Below, in pieces: positions 47,680-56,950 of a stretch of 64,000 nt of DNA. The stretch covers positions 1,054,001 to 1,118,000 of the forward strand of contig JAMQCR010000001.1 of the NCBI GenBank assembly GCA_023702235.1. The letters run 5' to 3'. Position 1 is the stretch's first letter; every line of letters begins with the position of its first letter. A program made the position numbers and the translations under genes. The notes under the pieces were generated by a model. The model had not been told where the DNA came from, made no database searches, and saw only the letters and a program-made list of their open reading frames with translations. Origin of the DNA: Neobacillus pocheonensis (GTDB taxonomy: Bacteria; Bacillota; Bacilli; Bacillales; Cytobacillaceae).

Positions 47680-49073
47680 TCCAGCGAATTCGTTTTCGTA
47701 TTACTGGGCTTCCATGGCAAACAAAATTGGTGTTAAGCGGATCAACTGCGATATTTTTCACCTTCTTTTTATTTAGCTTTTTGGAATATCACACGGTATC
47801 AAATTGGATGTTGCAACGAGAAGAGGTTGCGATAAATAGAACCATTACGGACATTGCAACTTATTATAAAGATAGAGAAAGTTCTCTAACTAATAAGGAT
47901 ATTGTAAATAGCAAAGAATTTTTAAGGAAAATGAATGATAAAGATCAACTCATCAGAGTGTATGATCAAACAGGAAAAATACTTGTGTCGGATAAAAATG
48001 GACAATTTGCTGTCCTAGAGCCAACTCCAGTAAAAAAGAAGGTTTCTGAAAAGGTTTCAGAGGAAGGAAACGAAGCAATTGTATCAAGATTGCCAATAAA
48101 AGGACAGAATTTTCAAGGGACACTTGAGATTGTCCGTCAATTAGATAATTATCATAAAATGATGGATCACCTCTTTTGGGTTATGACCGTTTTTGGCATT
48201 GCTGCGATCCTTTTAAGTGCAATAAGCGGTTTTTTCCTTGCAAATCAGTTATTAAAACCGGTAAGAGATTTAGCGAGTGCAATGAAAAAGATTAAAGAAA
48301 ACGGCTTCCAAGAACGAATGGAGGTCTATAAGCAAAAAGATGAATTAACGGAACTTACAAATGTCTTTAATAAAATGATGGATGAAATTGAAAAGTCCTT
48401 TTTACAGCAAAAACAATTTGTTGAGGATGCCTCACATGAATTAAGAACACCTGTTTCAATCCTTGAGGGGCATCTTTCATTGTTAAACCGGTGGGGGAAA
48501 AAAGATCCCATGATCTTAGATGAATCAATTGAAGCATCACTACAAGAGCTAACAAGATTAAAAAAGTTAATCATTGATTTGCTAGAACTAACAAGAGCAG
48601 AGAATCCGAGGGTACTAAGTGGGGAAAAAGCCAATCTGCCAATAATTTTGCAGCAATTGGTAAAAAATCTAGAAATGATTCATCCAGATTTTCTATTCAC
48701 AATGGAAGTAGATCAGCAATTACCCCTTATCGCGATGTCGGAACAACATTTACAGCAAATTTTGATTATCTTATTGGATAATTCGGTTAAATATTCACGG
48801 GAAAATAAAACAATTGTTATTTCTGCTAAAAGGAAGGGCAATGAAATTTTATTATCCGTAATGGATAGGGGAATCGGGATACAATCTGAGCATATTCCAG
48901 AGGTGTTTAATCGTTTTTATCGAATAGATAAGGCGAGAAGCCGTGAAAGCGGAGGTACTGGGTTGGGGTTGTCTATCGCTAAACAATTAATTGAAAAAAA
49001 CAATGGCGCCATTTCGATTCAGAGTAAAGAAGGAATTGGAACAAAGGTTAACATCTTACTACCTACTGTTTGA
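47676..49073 (+). CDS. Sensor histidine kinase (HAMP-HisKA-HATPase)
   Basis: 465 residues. A membrane helix near 20-40, an extracytoplasmic domain of about 125 residues, a second helix (MTVFGIAAILLSAISGFFLA), HAMP (LLKPVRDLASAMKKIKENGF), the HisKA box FVEDASHELRTPVS with the phospho-His near 253, and ATPase motifs LLDNSVKYS (N), DRGIGI (G1) and GGTGLGLSIA (G2). It pairs with the upstream regulator. The layout resembles ArlS/YkoH; the signal is unknown. A terminator follows. Confidence 0.9.
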   Translation: MIQRIRFRITGLPWQTKLVLSGSTAIFFTFFLFSFLEYHTVSNWMLQREEVAINRTITDIATYYKDRESSLTNKDIVNSKEFLRKMNDKDQLIRVYDQTGKILVSDKNGQFAVLEPTPVKKKVSEKVSEEGNEAIVSRLPIKGQNFQGTLEIVRQLDNYHKMMDHLFWVMTVFGIAAILLSAISGFFLANQLLKPVRDLASAMKKIKENGFQERMEVYKQKDELTELTNVFNKMMDEIEKSFLQQKQFVEDASHELRTPVSILEGHLSLLNRWGKKDPMILDESIEASLQELTRLKKLIIDLLELTRAENPRVLSGEKANLPIILQQLVKNLEMIHPDFLFTMEVDQQLPLIAMSEQHLQQILIILLDNSVKYSRENKTIVISAKRKGNEILLSVMDRGIGIQSEHIPEVFNRFYRIDKARSRESGGTGLGLSIAKQLIEKNNGAISIQSKEGIGTKVNILLPTV

Positions 49074-49110
49074 GAAAAGGAAAAATTCTAAATCATTACA
49101 CAAGTAAATT

Positions 49111-49137
49111 GGAAGGTCGGGAATCCCGCCTTTTTCT
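49111..49137 (+). terminator. Intrinsic terminator after the two-component operon
   Basis: AAGGTCGGG / CCCGCCTT stem with TTTTT. Confidence 0.75.
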
Positions 49138-49320
49138 ATGTTAGAAACCATTTAAGTCCTGTCAAGATTTTTTAAATGAATAATTATTTAATTTATTTCA
49201 CTAAAAATAAATCCTTTCATAAAAATATCATGATTTATAATTTTTTCGATCCTTTTTTCATTGAAATGGCAATAGTAATAAAGATTATGTATCAAGGTAC
49301 ATACGATTTAAGGGGGTTTG

Positions 49321-52175
49321 ATGAATGAACGGCCAAATATAAATAAAAAAGCTTTCTTAGAAGGTTTTTTGGGGGTAATCTTGGCTATGTAATCGAGCAA
49401 TTTGAACGGTTTCAAAAAAATCCTAAGATGGTTGACCCTGAGCTAAAAGTATTTTTTGAAGGAATGGATGAGGCAGACTTCAACCAGACTATTTCTACTT
49501 TGCAAACTGCTCCGGAAACGAATACGATTCAAATGGAGAAAATAGTAGAAGCGGTGAAACTTGCTGAAAATATTCGAACCTACGGCCATCTAGCAGCGAA
49601 GATCTATCCACTTGGAAATTCTAGACCTAAGGTGGAACACATTGAACTTGAAAATTATCGGCTTAATAAGGATGATTTAAAGGCAATGCCTGCTGAAATT
49701 ATTTGCAAAAACGCTCCAACGTCTATTCCTACGGCATTTGAGGCGTATGAATTTATGAAAGAAATTTATACGAAATCAATCGCTTATGAGTTCCACCATG
49801 TTCATAATGAAGAAGAAAAGAATTGGTTATTAGAAAAAATTGAAGAAGGTCACGTAATTCCGTCCCTACCCAAAAATAAAAAAATAAACTTATTAAAAAG
49901 ACTAATGGAAGTAGAAGAATTTGAAAGGTTCCTGCATAAAACTTTTGTTGGTCAAAAACGTTTTTCTATTGAAGGACTTGACATAATGGTACCAATTATC
50001 GATGAAATTATTTCAGATGCAGTTCACGATGGTGCTAAAAATATAAACATAGCAATGGCTCATCGGGGAAGGCTGAATGTGCTTGCCCATGTGTTAGGAA
50101 AACCCTATGAGATGATATTTGCTGAATTTCAACATGCTCCAAATAAAGAGCTCGTCCCTTCTGAGGGATCAATCGGAATCAACTTTGGCTGGACAGGTGA
50201 TGTTAAGTACCATCTTGGTTTAGACCGTCAAATCAAAAGCGAAAATACTGTAAAAGCAAAAGTAAGCCTAGCAAATAATCCAAGTCATTTAGAATACGTT
50301 GGTGCTGTCGTTGAAGGGTACACACGAGCGGCACAGGACATAAGAAGCAATCCAGGTTATCCTGAAGAAAATGGAAAATCAGCACTTGCCATTTTGATTC
50401 ATGGTGATGCAGCTTTCCCTGGAGAGGGGATTGTTGCAGAAACACTAAATTTAAGCCGATTAAAGGGATATCGAACGGGTGGAACCATCCATATCATCGC
50501 AAACAATACGATTGGGTTTACAACAGAATCATTAGATTCCAGGTCAACCCGCTATGCAAGTGATTTGGCTAAAGGATTTGAAATTCCCATTCTTCATGTT
50601 AATGCAGATGATCCAGAAGCCTGTATCGCTGCTTCCTTGTTAGCAGCCGAATATCGCTCTGTCTTCCATAAGGATTTTCTTATTGATTTAGTTGGCTATC
50701 GGAGGTTTGGTCATAACGAGATGGATGAGCCAATGACCACTAGCCCGCAAATGTATATGCTTATTCATAAACATCCAACCGTAAAAGAATTATACGCAGC
50801 AGTTCTGAAAAATGAAGGTATTTTAGAGGATGAAGAATTTAATAAGTTCGAAAAGGAAATTCAGGAAAAACTAGAAAAAGGCAATGATAAAGTTTCGATG
50901 ATAAAGAAAGAAGTAGAGATAAAAGTGCCAGAACCTCCTCTATTTTATAAAGAGCAGGCAGCTATTAAAACGAGTGTCCCGATTGAAACTTTACAACAAC
51001 TAAATCAGGAGCTTCTTCAATTTCCTTCTGATTTCAAAGTATTTAATAAGTTAGAAAAAATATTAAACCGTCGCAGCGGAGCACTAGCTGAAGATGGAAA
51101 AGTGGATTGGGCATTAGCAGAGATCTTAGCTTTCGCCACAATATTGGAAGATGGAACACCGATTCGGTTAACCGGACAAGATTCGGAGAGGGGAACCTTT
51201 GCACAACGGAATCTAGTGCTTCATGATAGCGAGACGGGAAAGACATTTTCTCCGCTACATCATTTTCGGGCAGCTAAAGCCTCATTTGCGATCCATAATA
51301 GTCCACTAACAGAAGCTGCGGTTGTCGGATTTGAATATGGCTATAATGTCTTTGCACCAGAAACATTGGTCATATGGGAAGCACAATATGGGGATTTTGC
51401 GAATGCGGCACAAGTTATGTTTGATCAGTTCATAGCAGCAGGCAGGGCAAAGTGGGGACAAAAATCAGGTCTTGTCTTGTTACTTCCACATGGATATGAA
51501 GGTCAGGGTCCTGAACATTCAAGTGGAAGAATGGAAAGATTCTTACAATCTGCTTCCGAGAAAAACTGGTCGGTCGCTAACCTTTCAAGTGCAGCACAAT
51601 ATTTTCATATATTAAGGCGCCAAGCAGCAATTCTTTCAAGGGATGAAGTGAAGCCACTTGTGATTATGTCACCAAAAAGTCTTTTGCGTAATCCCCTTGT
51701 ATCTTCATCTGGCACTGAGTTGAGTGAAGGTGAATTTAAGCCAGTGATTGAGCATTTTGGGTTTAAAAGAGAGGATGAAAAAGTAGAACGAATTGTTTTG
51801 TGCTCAGGAAAAATCGCTATTGATATAGCAGAACAATTAAAGGATAAAAGCAATTATGAGTGGCTCCAAGTTTTAAGGTTAGAAGAAATTTACCCGTTTC
51901 CAACAAAAATACTGAAGAATATTTTTACGCGATATGTAAATGTAAAAGAGATTCTCTGGGTTCAGGAAGAGCCTAAAAATATGGGTGCATGGAATTTTGT
52001 TGAACCTCGTATTAATGAAAATGCTCCAAATGGTATTAAAGTTACGTATATTGGTCGCCGCCGCCGTTCTAGTCCAGCAGAGGGTGATCCAACTGTTCAT
52101 AAATTTGACCAATCTAAAATTCTTCAAGCAGCATTAACGAGGGTTGAAGAAGGAGGAGGATTAAATCATGGCTGA
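49321..52175 (+). CDS. odhA: 2-oxoglutarate dehydrogenase E1 component (frame disrupted at 5' end)
   Basis: Thiamine-diphosphate decarboxylase of the TCA cycle complex. ATG 49321 (after AAGGGGG) begins [18 protein letters not shown], where one T is missing in the T6 run near 49370; restored it reads [20 protein letters not shown] and joins the long frame. Later come [20 protein letters not shown], the TPP motif GDAAFPGEG...[20 protein letters not shown], and the C-terminal transketolase half with [13 protein letters not shown]. About 951 residues, normal for Bacillus OdhA. It overlaps odhB by eight bases. Confidence 0.94.
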
Positions 52176-53463
52176 AATAAAAGTCCCAGAACTCGCAGAG
52201 TCGATTTCTGAAGGTACAATTGCAAAATGGCTTAAAAATGTAGGAGAATTTATCGAGAAAGGCGATTACATTGTTGAATTAGAAACGGATAAAGTGAATA
52301 TAGAAATTATTTCAGATTACGCAGGAACAATCAAAGAACAGAAATTTGGCGAAGGTGATACGGTAACGGTAGGTGAGACAATTGCCATTGTTGATGAAAG
52401 CGGGGGTGGTGCAGGACCTTCAAGCGAAGAAAAGGTAGAGCCAATGAATGCTCCTATTCTAAAAAACGAGAAATCAGCTCCTCAAGCTCATGCGGTTCCT
52501 AATGGAGAGGCTAAACCTAAGCCCGCTAATCCAAAGGTGGGAGTTAGCGAACAAAACAGAGAGCGACCAATAGCTTCTCCCGCAGCTCGGAAGCTGGCCA
52601 GAGAAAAAGGACTCGATTTGAATGATGTGCCGACAATTGATCCACTTGGAAGAGTACGTAAGCAGGATGTTTCTTCCTATCAATTAGAAAAAAATAATAA
52701 CAGCCCATCAATTTCTAAAAAAGAGACACACTCTGAGCAAGTGACCAAACAAGAAGGCTCAAAACCAATGATTCGTGAACGGATGTCAAGACGTAGGCAA
52801 ACCATTGCCAGGCGTTTGGTGGAAGTTCAGCAAACTGCTGCAATGCTAACGACTTTTAATGAGGTAGATATGACAGCAATAATGGATTTGAGGAAGAGGA
52901 GAAAGGATAAGTTTTTTGAAGAAAACGATGTCCGTCTTGGGTTTATGTCATTTTTCACAAAAGCTGTTGTCGCAGCCTTAAAAAAGTTCCCCTATTTAAA
53001 TGCGGAAATTCAAGGGGACGAATTGTTGCTTAAAAAGTTTTACGATATTGGCGTTGCAGTGGCTGCAGAAGAGGGGCTCGTGGTTCCTGTGGTTAGAGAT
53101 GCTGAACGAAAGTCATTTGCTGAAATTGAGTCAGATATTTCACAACTCGCCGAAAAAGCGAGAACAAATAAATTATCTTTACAGGATTTACAGGGTGGGA
53201 CTTTTACCATAACAAATGGGGGAGTATTTGGTTCCTTGCTATCGACGCCTATTCTAAATGGACCACAGGTTGCTATCCTTGGAATGCATAAAATCCAACT
53301 CCGACCTGTTGCTATTGATAAAGAGAAAATGGAAAATTGGCCGATGATGTACCTTGCCCTTTCGTATGACCACCGGATTGTTGATGGAAAAGAAGCAGTG
53401 AGTTTTCTTGCTAAAGTGAAGCAATTACTTGAAGACCCCGAAAATCTGCTTCTTGAAGGATAA
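52168..53463 (+). CDS. odhB: 2-oxoglutarate dehydrogenase E2 (dihydrolipoyl succinyltransferase)
   Basis: Core of the OGDH complex. 431 residues. An N-terminal lipoyl domain carries the lipoylated lysine in [11 protein letters not shown] (K42). A Pro/Ala-rich linker precedes the E3-binding domain ([20 protein letters not shown]). The catalytic domain contains [40 protein letters not shown] and the active site [16 protein letters not shown]. Intact, coupled to odhA by overlap and followed by a strong terminator. Confidence 0.95.
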   Translation: MAEIKVPELAESISEGTIAKWLKNVGEFIEKGDYIVELETDKVNIEIISDYAGTIKEQKFGEGDTVTVGETIAIVDESGGGAGPSSEEKVEPMNAPILKNEKSAPQAHAVPNGEAKPKPANPKVGVSEQNRERPIASPAARKLAREKGLDLNDVPTIDPLGRVRKQDVSSYQLEKNNNSPSISKKETHSEQVTKQEGSKPMIRERMSRRRQTIARRLVEVQQTAAMLTTFNEVDMTAIMDLRKRRKDKFFEENDVRLGFMSFFTKAVVAALKKFPYLNAEIQGDELLLKKFYDIGVAVAAEEGLVVPVVRDAERKSFAEIESDISQLAEKARTNKLSLQDLQGGTFTITNGGVFGSLLSTPILNGPQVAILGMHKIQLRPVAIDKEKMENWPMMYLALSYDHRIVDGKEAVSFLAKVKQLLEDPENLLLEG

Positions 53464-53503
53464 ATAAATTAACAACACTAAAATTTATGTTGTTGGTTAA
53501 ATT

Positions 53504-53538
53504 GGAAAACCGCCGAAACTTTTTCGGCGGTTTTTTCC
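53504..53538 (+). terminator. odhAB terminator
   Basis: AAAACCGCCGAAA / TTTCGGCGGTTTT then T run. Confidence 0.92.
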
Positions 53539-53547
53539 ATAATGAGG

Positions 53548-53682
53548 TTAGCGCTTCTTAAAAGGCTTTAATCCACGACGAATAATTTCATCTTTTAAAA
53601 TCTTTATCCATTCCTTTTCCTTATCAGATTTTAATGCATCCCGGTACGAAACAACCAACTGCTCGTTACTCATAATTTTCAT
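53548..53682 (-). CDS. sda: Sporulation histidine kinase inhibitor Sda
   Basis: 44 residues: MKIMSNEQLVVSYRDALKSD, KEKEWIKILKDEIIRRGLKP, FKKR. The pattern LSxExLxxSYxxAxxxxxxxxFIxLLxxEIxRR is that of Sda, a two-helix hairpin that blocks KinA so that sporulation waits for DNA replication to finish. AAAGGAGG lies nine bases before the ATG. Converges on odhB. Some Bacillus carry several Sda paralogues; I cannot say whether this is the main one. DnaA boxes upstream were not seen. Confidence 0.75.
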   Translation of the reverse strand: MKIMSNEQLVVSYRDALKSDKEKEWIKILKDEIIRRGLKPFKKR

Positions 53683-53925
53683 TTTTGAATGCCTCCTTTA
53701 GAAAAATGGATTGAATATTCAGTTTTTTATATTGTAATCGTTTTATTTCAATTTGAAAAGTCCCAAATTTTATTATTTTTCAAAAAGAAGATCCATTTGA
53801 GTAACAGAGGTATCCGGGGACAGTAGTAAATGATTTAATTCACACACCCATGTATTAGTTGCACTTCCTTGTTTTCATTGATTATACTAGAAAGTGGGAC
53901 AATGAATGGAAAGGACGGTGCAACA

Positions 53926-54132
53926 ATGATTCACTTATCATGGCGAGACCGTGAAACACTCAAAAAAATAAAATGTGTTCACACAGATGCAAAAAAATAT
54001 CTTGTAAATAATGCATTAACAGTTGGAAAACTCTATGATGTCAAAAATGAAACAGAAGAATTTTATTACATTATTGACAATACCGGGAAAGTCGGTGGCT
54101 TTTATAAAGAGTACTTTCAGGACGCCAAATAA
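53926..54132 (+). CDS. Small conserved protein (68 aa), DUF6501-like
   Basis: From ATG 53926: MIHLSWRDRETLKKIKCVHT, DAKKYLVNNALTVGKLYDVK, NETEEFYYIIDNTGKVGGFY, KEYFQDAK. A small basic alpha/beta protein of a type common in Bacillus; I think it belongs to DUF6501 but am not sure. AAAGGACGG precedes the chosen start. Two ATGs lie upstream in frame (53902 and the non-ATG start at 53869) but have poorer spacing. Own terminator downstream. Confidence 0.6.
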   Translation: MIHLSWRDRETLKKIKCVHTDAKKYLVNNALTVGKLYDVKNETEEFYYIIDNTGKVGGFYKEYFQDAK

Positions 54133-54133
54133 A

Positions 54134-54170
54134 ACAGGAGGATGACCCATATGAGTCATCCTCTTTTATT
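54134..54170. terminator. Bidirectional terminator
   Basis: AGGAGGATGAC / GTCATCCTCTTTT around ccatatga, between convergent genes. Confidence 0.85.
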
Positions 54171-54175
54171 TCATA

Positions 54176-54763
54176 TTACTTCGCTTTAGGGAAGATTCTG
54201 CGGATCGTTTCGGTAAATTGATTAAAGAATCCTGAAATTGGTCTACCATTTCGGATGTCACTAGCATAGTTGTTCATTCGATCATAAAAGTCTGGGTTTT
54301 CTGAGACATACACATTGTCAATATCAGGGTCAACGGATTTTACTTTCTTGGATATTTTGTGTTCAATCTTGGAAGTCATCTTATTTCGAGATGAAGGGGA
54401 AAGCTTGACTGCTACATAGGCATTGTTCTCTGTTACGATTACATTGGCCGTGTCCACTTCTGACATATCAGCTACTTTTTTTGCAGCATCGTCGGCAACC
54501 CTCATTTTGGAGCGATTGTCATAATTGTTTTTACCATTTGTAATATTGTTGTTGTAGTTATTCACATTTCTACCGAGTTGAACATCCGTATTATCGACAC
54601 CAGGGACAGCCGGGTTGATGTTTGGATTATAATTAACCCTTGTAGGCTGTGTCGCATTTCGATCTCGATAGGCGACCTTGTCGTTGTTCACATTATTCCT
54701 TGCGCATCCTGATAAGTAAAGGGTAAATATTAGGGTGGAAATTAAGAAAGCACTTTTTTTCAT
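54176..54763 (-). CDS. YhcN/YlaJ family sporulation lipoprotein
   Basis: 195 residues. A lipoprotein signal (FLISTLIFTLYLSGC, Cys near 20) is followed by an Asn-rich linker (NVNNYNNNITNGKNNYDNRS) and the YhcN/YlaJ domain: VADDAAKKVADMSEVDTANV, ENNAYVAVKL, SKIEHKISKKVKSVDPDIDN and VYVSENPDFYDRMNNY. These proteins sit in the spore inner membrane or cortex region and affect germination. Ribosome site AGGAG. Intact. Confidence 0.85.
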   Translation of the reverse strand: MKKSAFLISTLIFTLYLSGCARNNVNNDKVAYRDRNATQPTRVNYNPNINPAVPGVDNTDVQLGRNVNNYNNNITNGKNNYDNRSKMRVADDAAKKVADMSEVDTANVIVTENNAYVAVKLSPSSRNKMTSKIEHKISKKVKSVDPDIDNVYVSENPDFYDRMNNYASDIRNGRPISGFFNQFTETIRRIFPKAK

Positions 54764-54854
54764 GTTGTTAAAACACTCCTTTATCTAAGTTGTACAAGGA
54801 TAGGATTCCATTATTGAAAAAATCTATTCCAAAGAACCGCTTAGAAAATGGAGA

Positions 54855-54894
54855 TAAAAAAGAAGCATCGACTTAACGATGCTTCTTTTTTAAT
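54855..54894. terminator. Terminator of yidC2
   Basis: AAAAAAGAAGCATCG / CGATGCTTCTTTTTT perfect stem, usable in both directions; on the minus strand it directly follows yidC2. Confidence 0.9.
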
Positions 54895-55685
54895 TATTTT
54901 TGTTTTACAGGTATATCTGAAGTTTTTTTGCTTTGATAAAGGTTTCTACTAATGATCGTTTGAATAATTAAGAATGTTCCTCCAACAACCCAATATAGTG
55001 GAAGGGCAGCAGGGGCTTTTAATGAAAACATAACAATCATTAATGGTGAAAGTAAACCCATATATTTCATTTGTTCCTGCTGTTGTGTAGGCATATTGGA
55101 TTGAGATACTTTAAATTGGAAATAATAAACCAAACCGGCAATGATGGTAATGACAATATCAGGGTGACCAAGGCTAAACCATAAAAAATGGTGAGTTCCA
55201 ATTTCCTTTGAACTACGAATAGCGTAGTAAAAACCCGTTAAAATTGGCATTTGAATTAGAATTGGTAAGCAACCCATATTTAAAGGGTTTACTCCGTGTT
55301 TTGAATAAAGACCCATCATTTCTGTTTGTAGCTCTTGTTTCTTTTTCGGGTCTTTTTCCGATTTCATTTTCTTTTGAATAACGTCCATCTCAGGCTTTAG
55401 AACATCCATTTTTTCTTTCATCGCCATTTGATTTTTATATTGTCTTAACATTAATGGCATCAAGGCTAATCGAATCAGAAGTGTTATAATAATGATGGAC
55501 AAACCATAATCCCCATTAAAAAAGTTTGCAACAGTATGAATAGAAATCGAAAACGGATTAACTACATAATGAGTGAAAAAGTTAGGATTCTTACTATTTG
55601 TTGATTGAGTTGAACAGGCAGAAAGCAATAAAGTAGTTAAGGCTAAAAGAAAGATTACTGTGATTGAAGAACGTTTTGTTTTCAT
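54894..55685 (-). CDS. yidC2: Membrane protein insertase YidC/Oxa1 family (YidC2/YqjG-like)
   Basis: Inserts membrane proteins from ribosome or Sec. 263 residues. A lipoprotein signal (LLALTTLLLSACS, Cys 24) precedes five membrane helices. The conserved arginine of the hydrophilic groove is in ITLLIRLALMPL (R72), followed by the cytoplasmic coiled segment (MKEKMDVLKPEMDVIQKKMK) and GCLPILIQMPILTGFYYAIR. Its leader gene upstream and hairpin-masked ribosome site match the arrangement of B. subtilis mifM-yidC2, so this is probably the inducible paralogue and not SpoIIIJ. Confidence 0.9.
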   Translation of the reverse strand: MKTKRSSITVIFLLALTTLLLSACSTQSTNSKNPNFFTHYVVNPFSISIHTVANFFNGDYGLSIIIITLLIRLALMPLMLRQYKNQMAMKEKMDVLKPEMDVIQKKMKSEKDPKKKQELQTEMMGLYSKHGVNPLNMGCLPILIQMPILTGFYYAIRSSKEIGTHHFLWFSLGHPDIVITIIAGLVYYFQFKVSQSNMPTQQQEQMKYMGLLSPLMIVMFSLKAPAALPLYWVVGGTFLIIQTIISRNLYQSKKTSDIPVKQK

Positions 55686-55686
55686 A

Positions 55687-55734
55687 TTTCCTCCTAAAAA
55701 TGGTGTAAGTAAATATTAGTGTATAAGGAAGAAA
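55687..55734 (-). promoter_or_regulatory. Stem-loop masking the yidC2 ribosome-binding site
   Basis: On the minus-strand mRNA, UUUCUUCCU (55734-55726, last codons of the leader gene) can pair with AGGAGGAAA (55695-55687), the yidC2 Shine-Dalgarno region, nine pairs with one G-U and a 30-base loop. A ribosome halted near the end of the leader gene would keep the stem open. Confidence 0.7.
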
Positions 55735-56006
55735 ACAGGTTCTTCTGGGTCATCCTGTGAACTTTCTTTTCTACGAATATATTTTACAATTCTAAACAGA
55801 ATAAAATTGCGATTCAAGCGGCTTTTTTTCTTATAAAAAAACAACGGGTGAATAATTTTTGTGTTCGCACTTTGAGATACTGACCCAATAAATGAATATT
55901 CAATACTCCAAGCCCATAGGAATTTTATTGTTATTCCTAAATAAATACTGACATATAGAGCATTTAATGCATTTATGTCTGAATGATCAATCAGAATTTG
56001 AAACAC
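55716..56006 (-). CDS. mifM: MifM-like translation-arrest leader peptide
   Basis: 96 residues, GTG start at 56006 with AGGTGA before it. An N-terminal part with a hydrophobic segment (ALYVSIYLGITIKFLWAW, about 17-32) can engage the insertase. A basic middle (KKKSRLNRNF) and C-terminal RIVKYIRRKESSQDDPEEPV follow. The latter parallels the B. subtilis MifM arrest segment RITTWIRK...NDEED in spacing and charge. It ends 31 bases before yidC2, and its last codons form the stem over the yidC2 ribosome site. In B. subtilis, lack of insertion prolongs the arrest and turns on yidC2. Confidence 0.8.
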   Translation of the reverse strand: MFQILIDHSDINALNALYVSIYLGITIKFLWAWSIEYSFIGSVSQSANTKIIHPLFFYKKKSRLNRNFILFRIVKYIRRKESSQDDPEEPVFFLIH

Positions 56007-56102
56007 AAATTTTCACCTCACTTTTTTGCCAATGATAAGAGTATAATGTAGAATAGCTAAATAATCAATTTAATCTATTGGAAAATAGCAGAGTTAGAAG
56101 AC

Positions 56103-56128
56103 AAAAAGGCTGCCGAGTGGCAGCTTAT
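56103..56128 (-). terminator. Terminator of pflBA
   Basis: On the minus strand GCTGCC-ACTC-GGCAGC is followed by CTTTTTG, ten bases past the pflA stop. Confidence 0.75.
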
Positions 56129-56137
56129 TGCAAAATA

Positions 56138-56890
56138 TTAATTAGCTAAGGGCGGCATAACCCAATGGGCCGTGAGCATTTCATTTGCAAATTGGACCTT
56201 TTTTTCACTCGGTGGCTCGACATGGTGTAAAGGATATTCATGACCAAGTGCTTCCCATTTATAAACTCCGAGTTTGTGATAGGGAAGAATTTCAATTTTT
56301 TTGACGTTTTCGAGTGTGCCGATGAATTCACCAAGCATTTTAAGGTCTTCTTCGTCGTCCGTTATCGTTGGAACAAGCACATGGCGAATCCAAACAGATA
56401 CATTCCGGGCTGATAAAAACTTAGCAAACTCTAGAATATGATCATTTGCCATTCCGGTAAGTTGTATATGCTTTTTTCGATTGATGTGTTTTAAATCCAG
56501 TAAAATTAAATCAGTATACTGTAGTAATGTTTCTAGCTGTTCGATAAAAAGTTTGGAATGTGAGAAACAGCCACCAGAGGAGTCAATAGTGGTATGGATC
56601 CCTTTCTTTTTACACTCTTTAAATAGTTCCAGAAGAAAAGGGATTTGTAACAGTGGTTCCCCACCGCTAACAGTAATCCCGCCACCAGAAGCTTGAATGA
56701 ATGGGAGATAGCTTATGAGATCATCCATGATTTCAGAAACAGTCATAACTTTGCCTGTGCCGATTTCCCAAGTATCAGCATTATGGCAAAACTGGCAGCG
56801 CAATAAACACCCCTGTGTAAAAATGATATAACGTATTCCAGGTCCGTCGACTGTGCCCAGTGTTTCGATCGAATGAATATTTCCGTTCAT
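56138..56890 (-). CDS. pflA: Pyruvate formate-lyase activating enzyme
   Basis: A radical SAM enzyme that installs the glycyl radical on PflB. 250 residues with IIFTQGCLLRCQFCHNADTW (CxxxCxxC binding the 4Fe-4S cluster), GGGITVSGGEPLLQ (SAM binding) and TTIDSSGGCF, LLDLKHINRKKH. Intact. It lies 60 bases downstream of pflB, separated by a GC-rich hairpin. Confidence 0.93.
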   Translation of the reverse strand: MNGNIHSIETLGTVDGPGIRYIIFTQGCLLRCQFCHNADTWEIGTGKVMTVSEIMDDLISYLPFIQASGGGITVSGGEPLLQIPFLLELFKECKKKGIHTTIDSSGGCFSHSKLFIEQLETLLQYTDLILLDLKHINRKKHIQLTGMANDHILEFAKFLSARNVSVWIRHVLVPTITDDEEDLKMLGEFIGTLENVKKIEILPYHKLGVYKWEALGHEYPLHHVEPPSEKKVQFANEMLTAHWVMPPLAN

Positions 56891-56913
56891 AAAGATGATC
56901 TCCCTTCATTTAT

Positions 56914-56942
56914 AATGGGAACCCCAATGCGGGGGCTCCCAT
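56914..56942 (-). other. Intercistronic hairpin pflB-pflA
   Basis: AATGGGA-CCCC / GGGG-TCCCATT stem without T tract, between the two pfl genes. It may stabilise the pflB mRNA end or damp read-through to pflA. Confidence 0.5.
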
Positions 56943-56950
56943 TATCTTAT

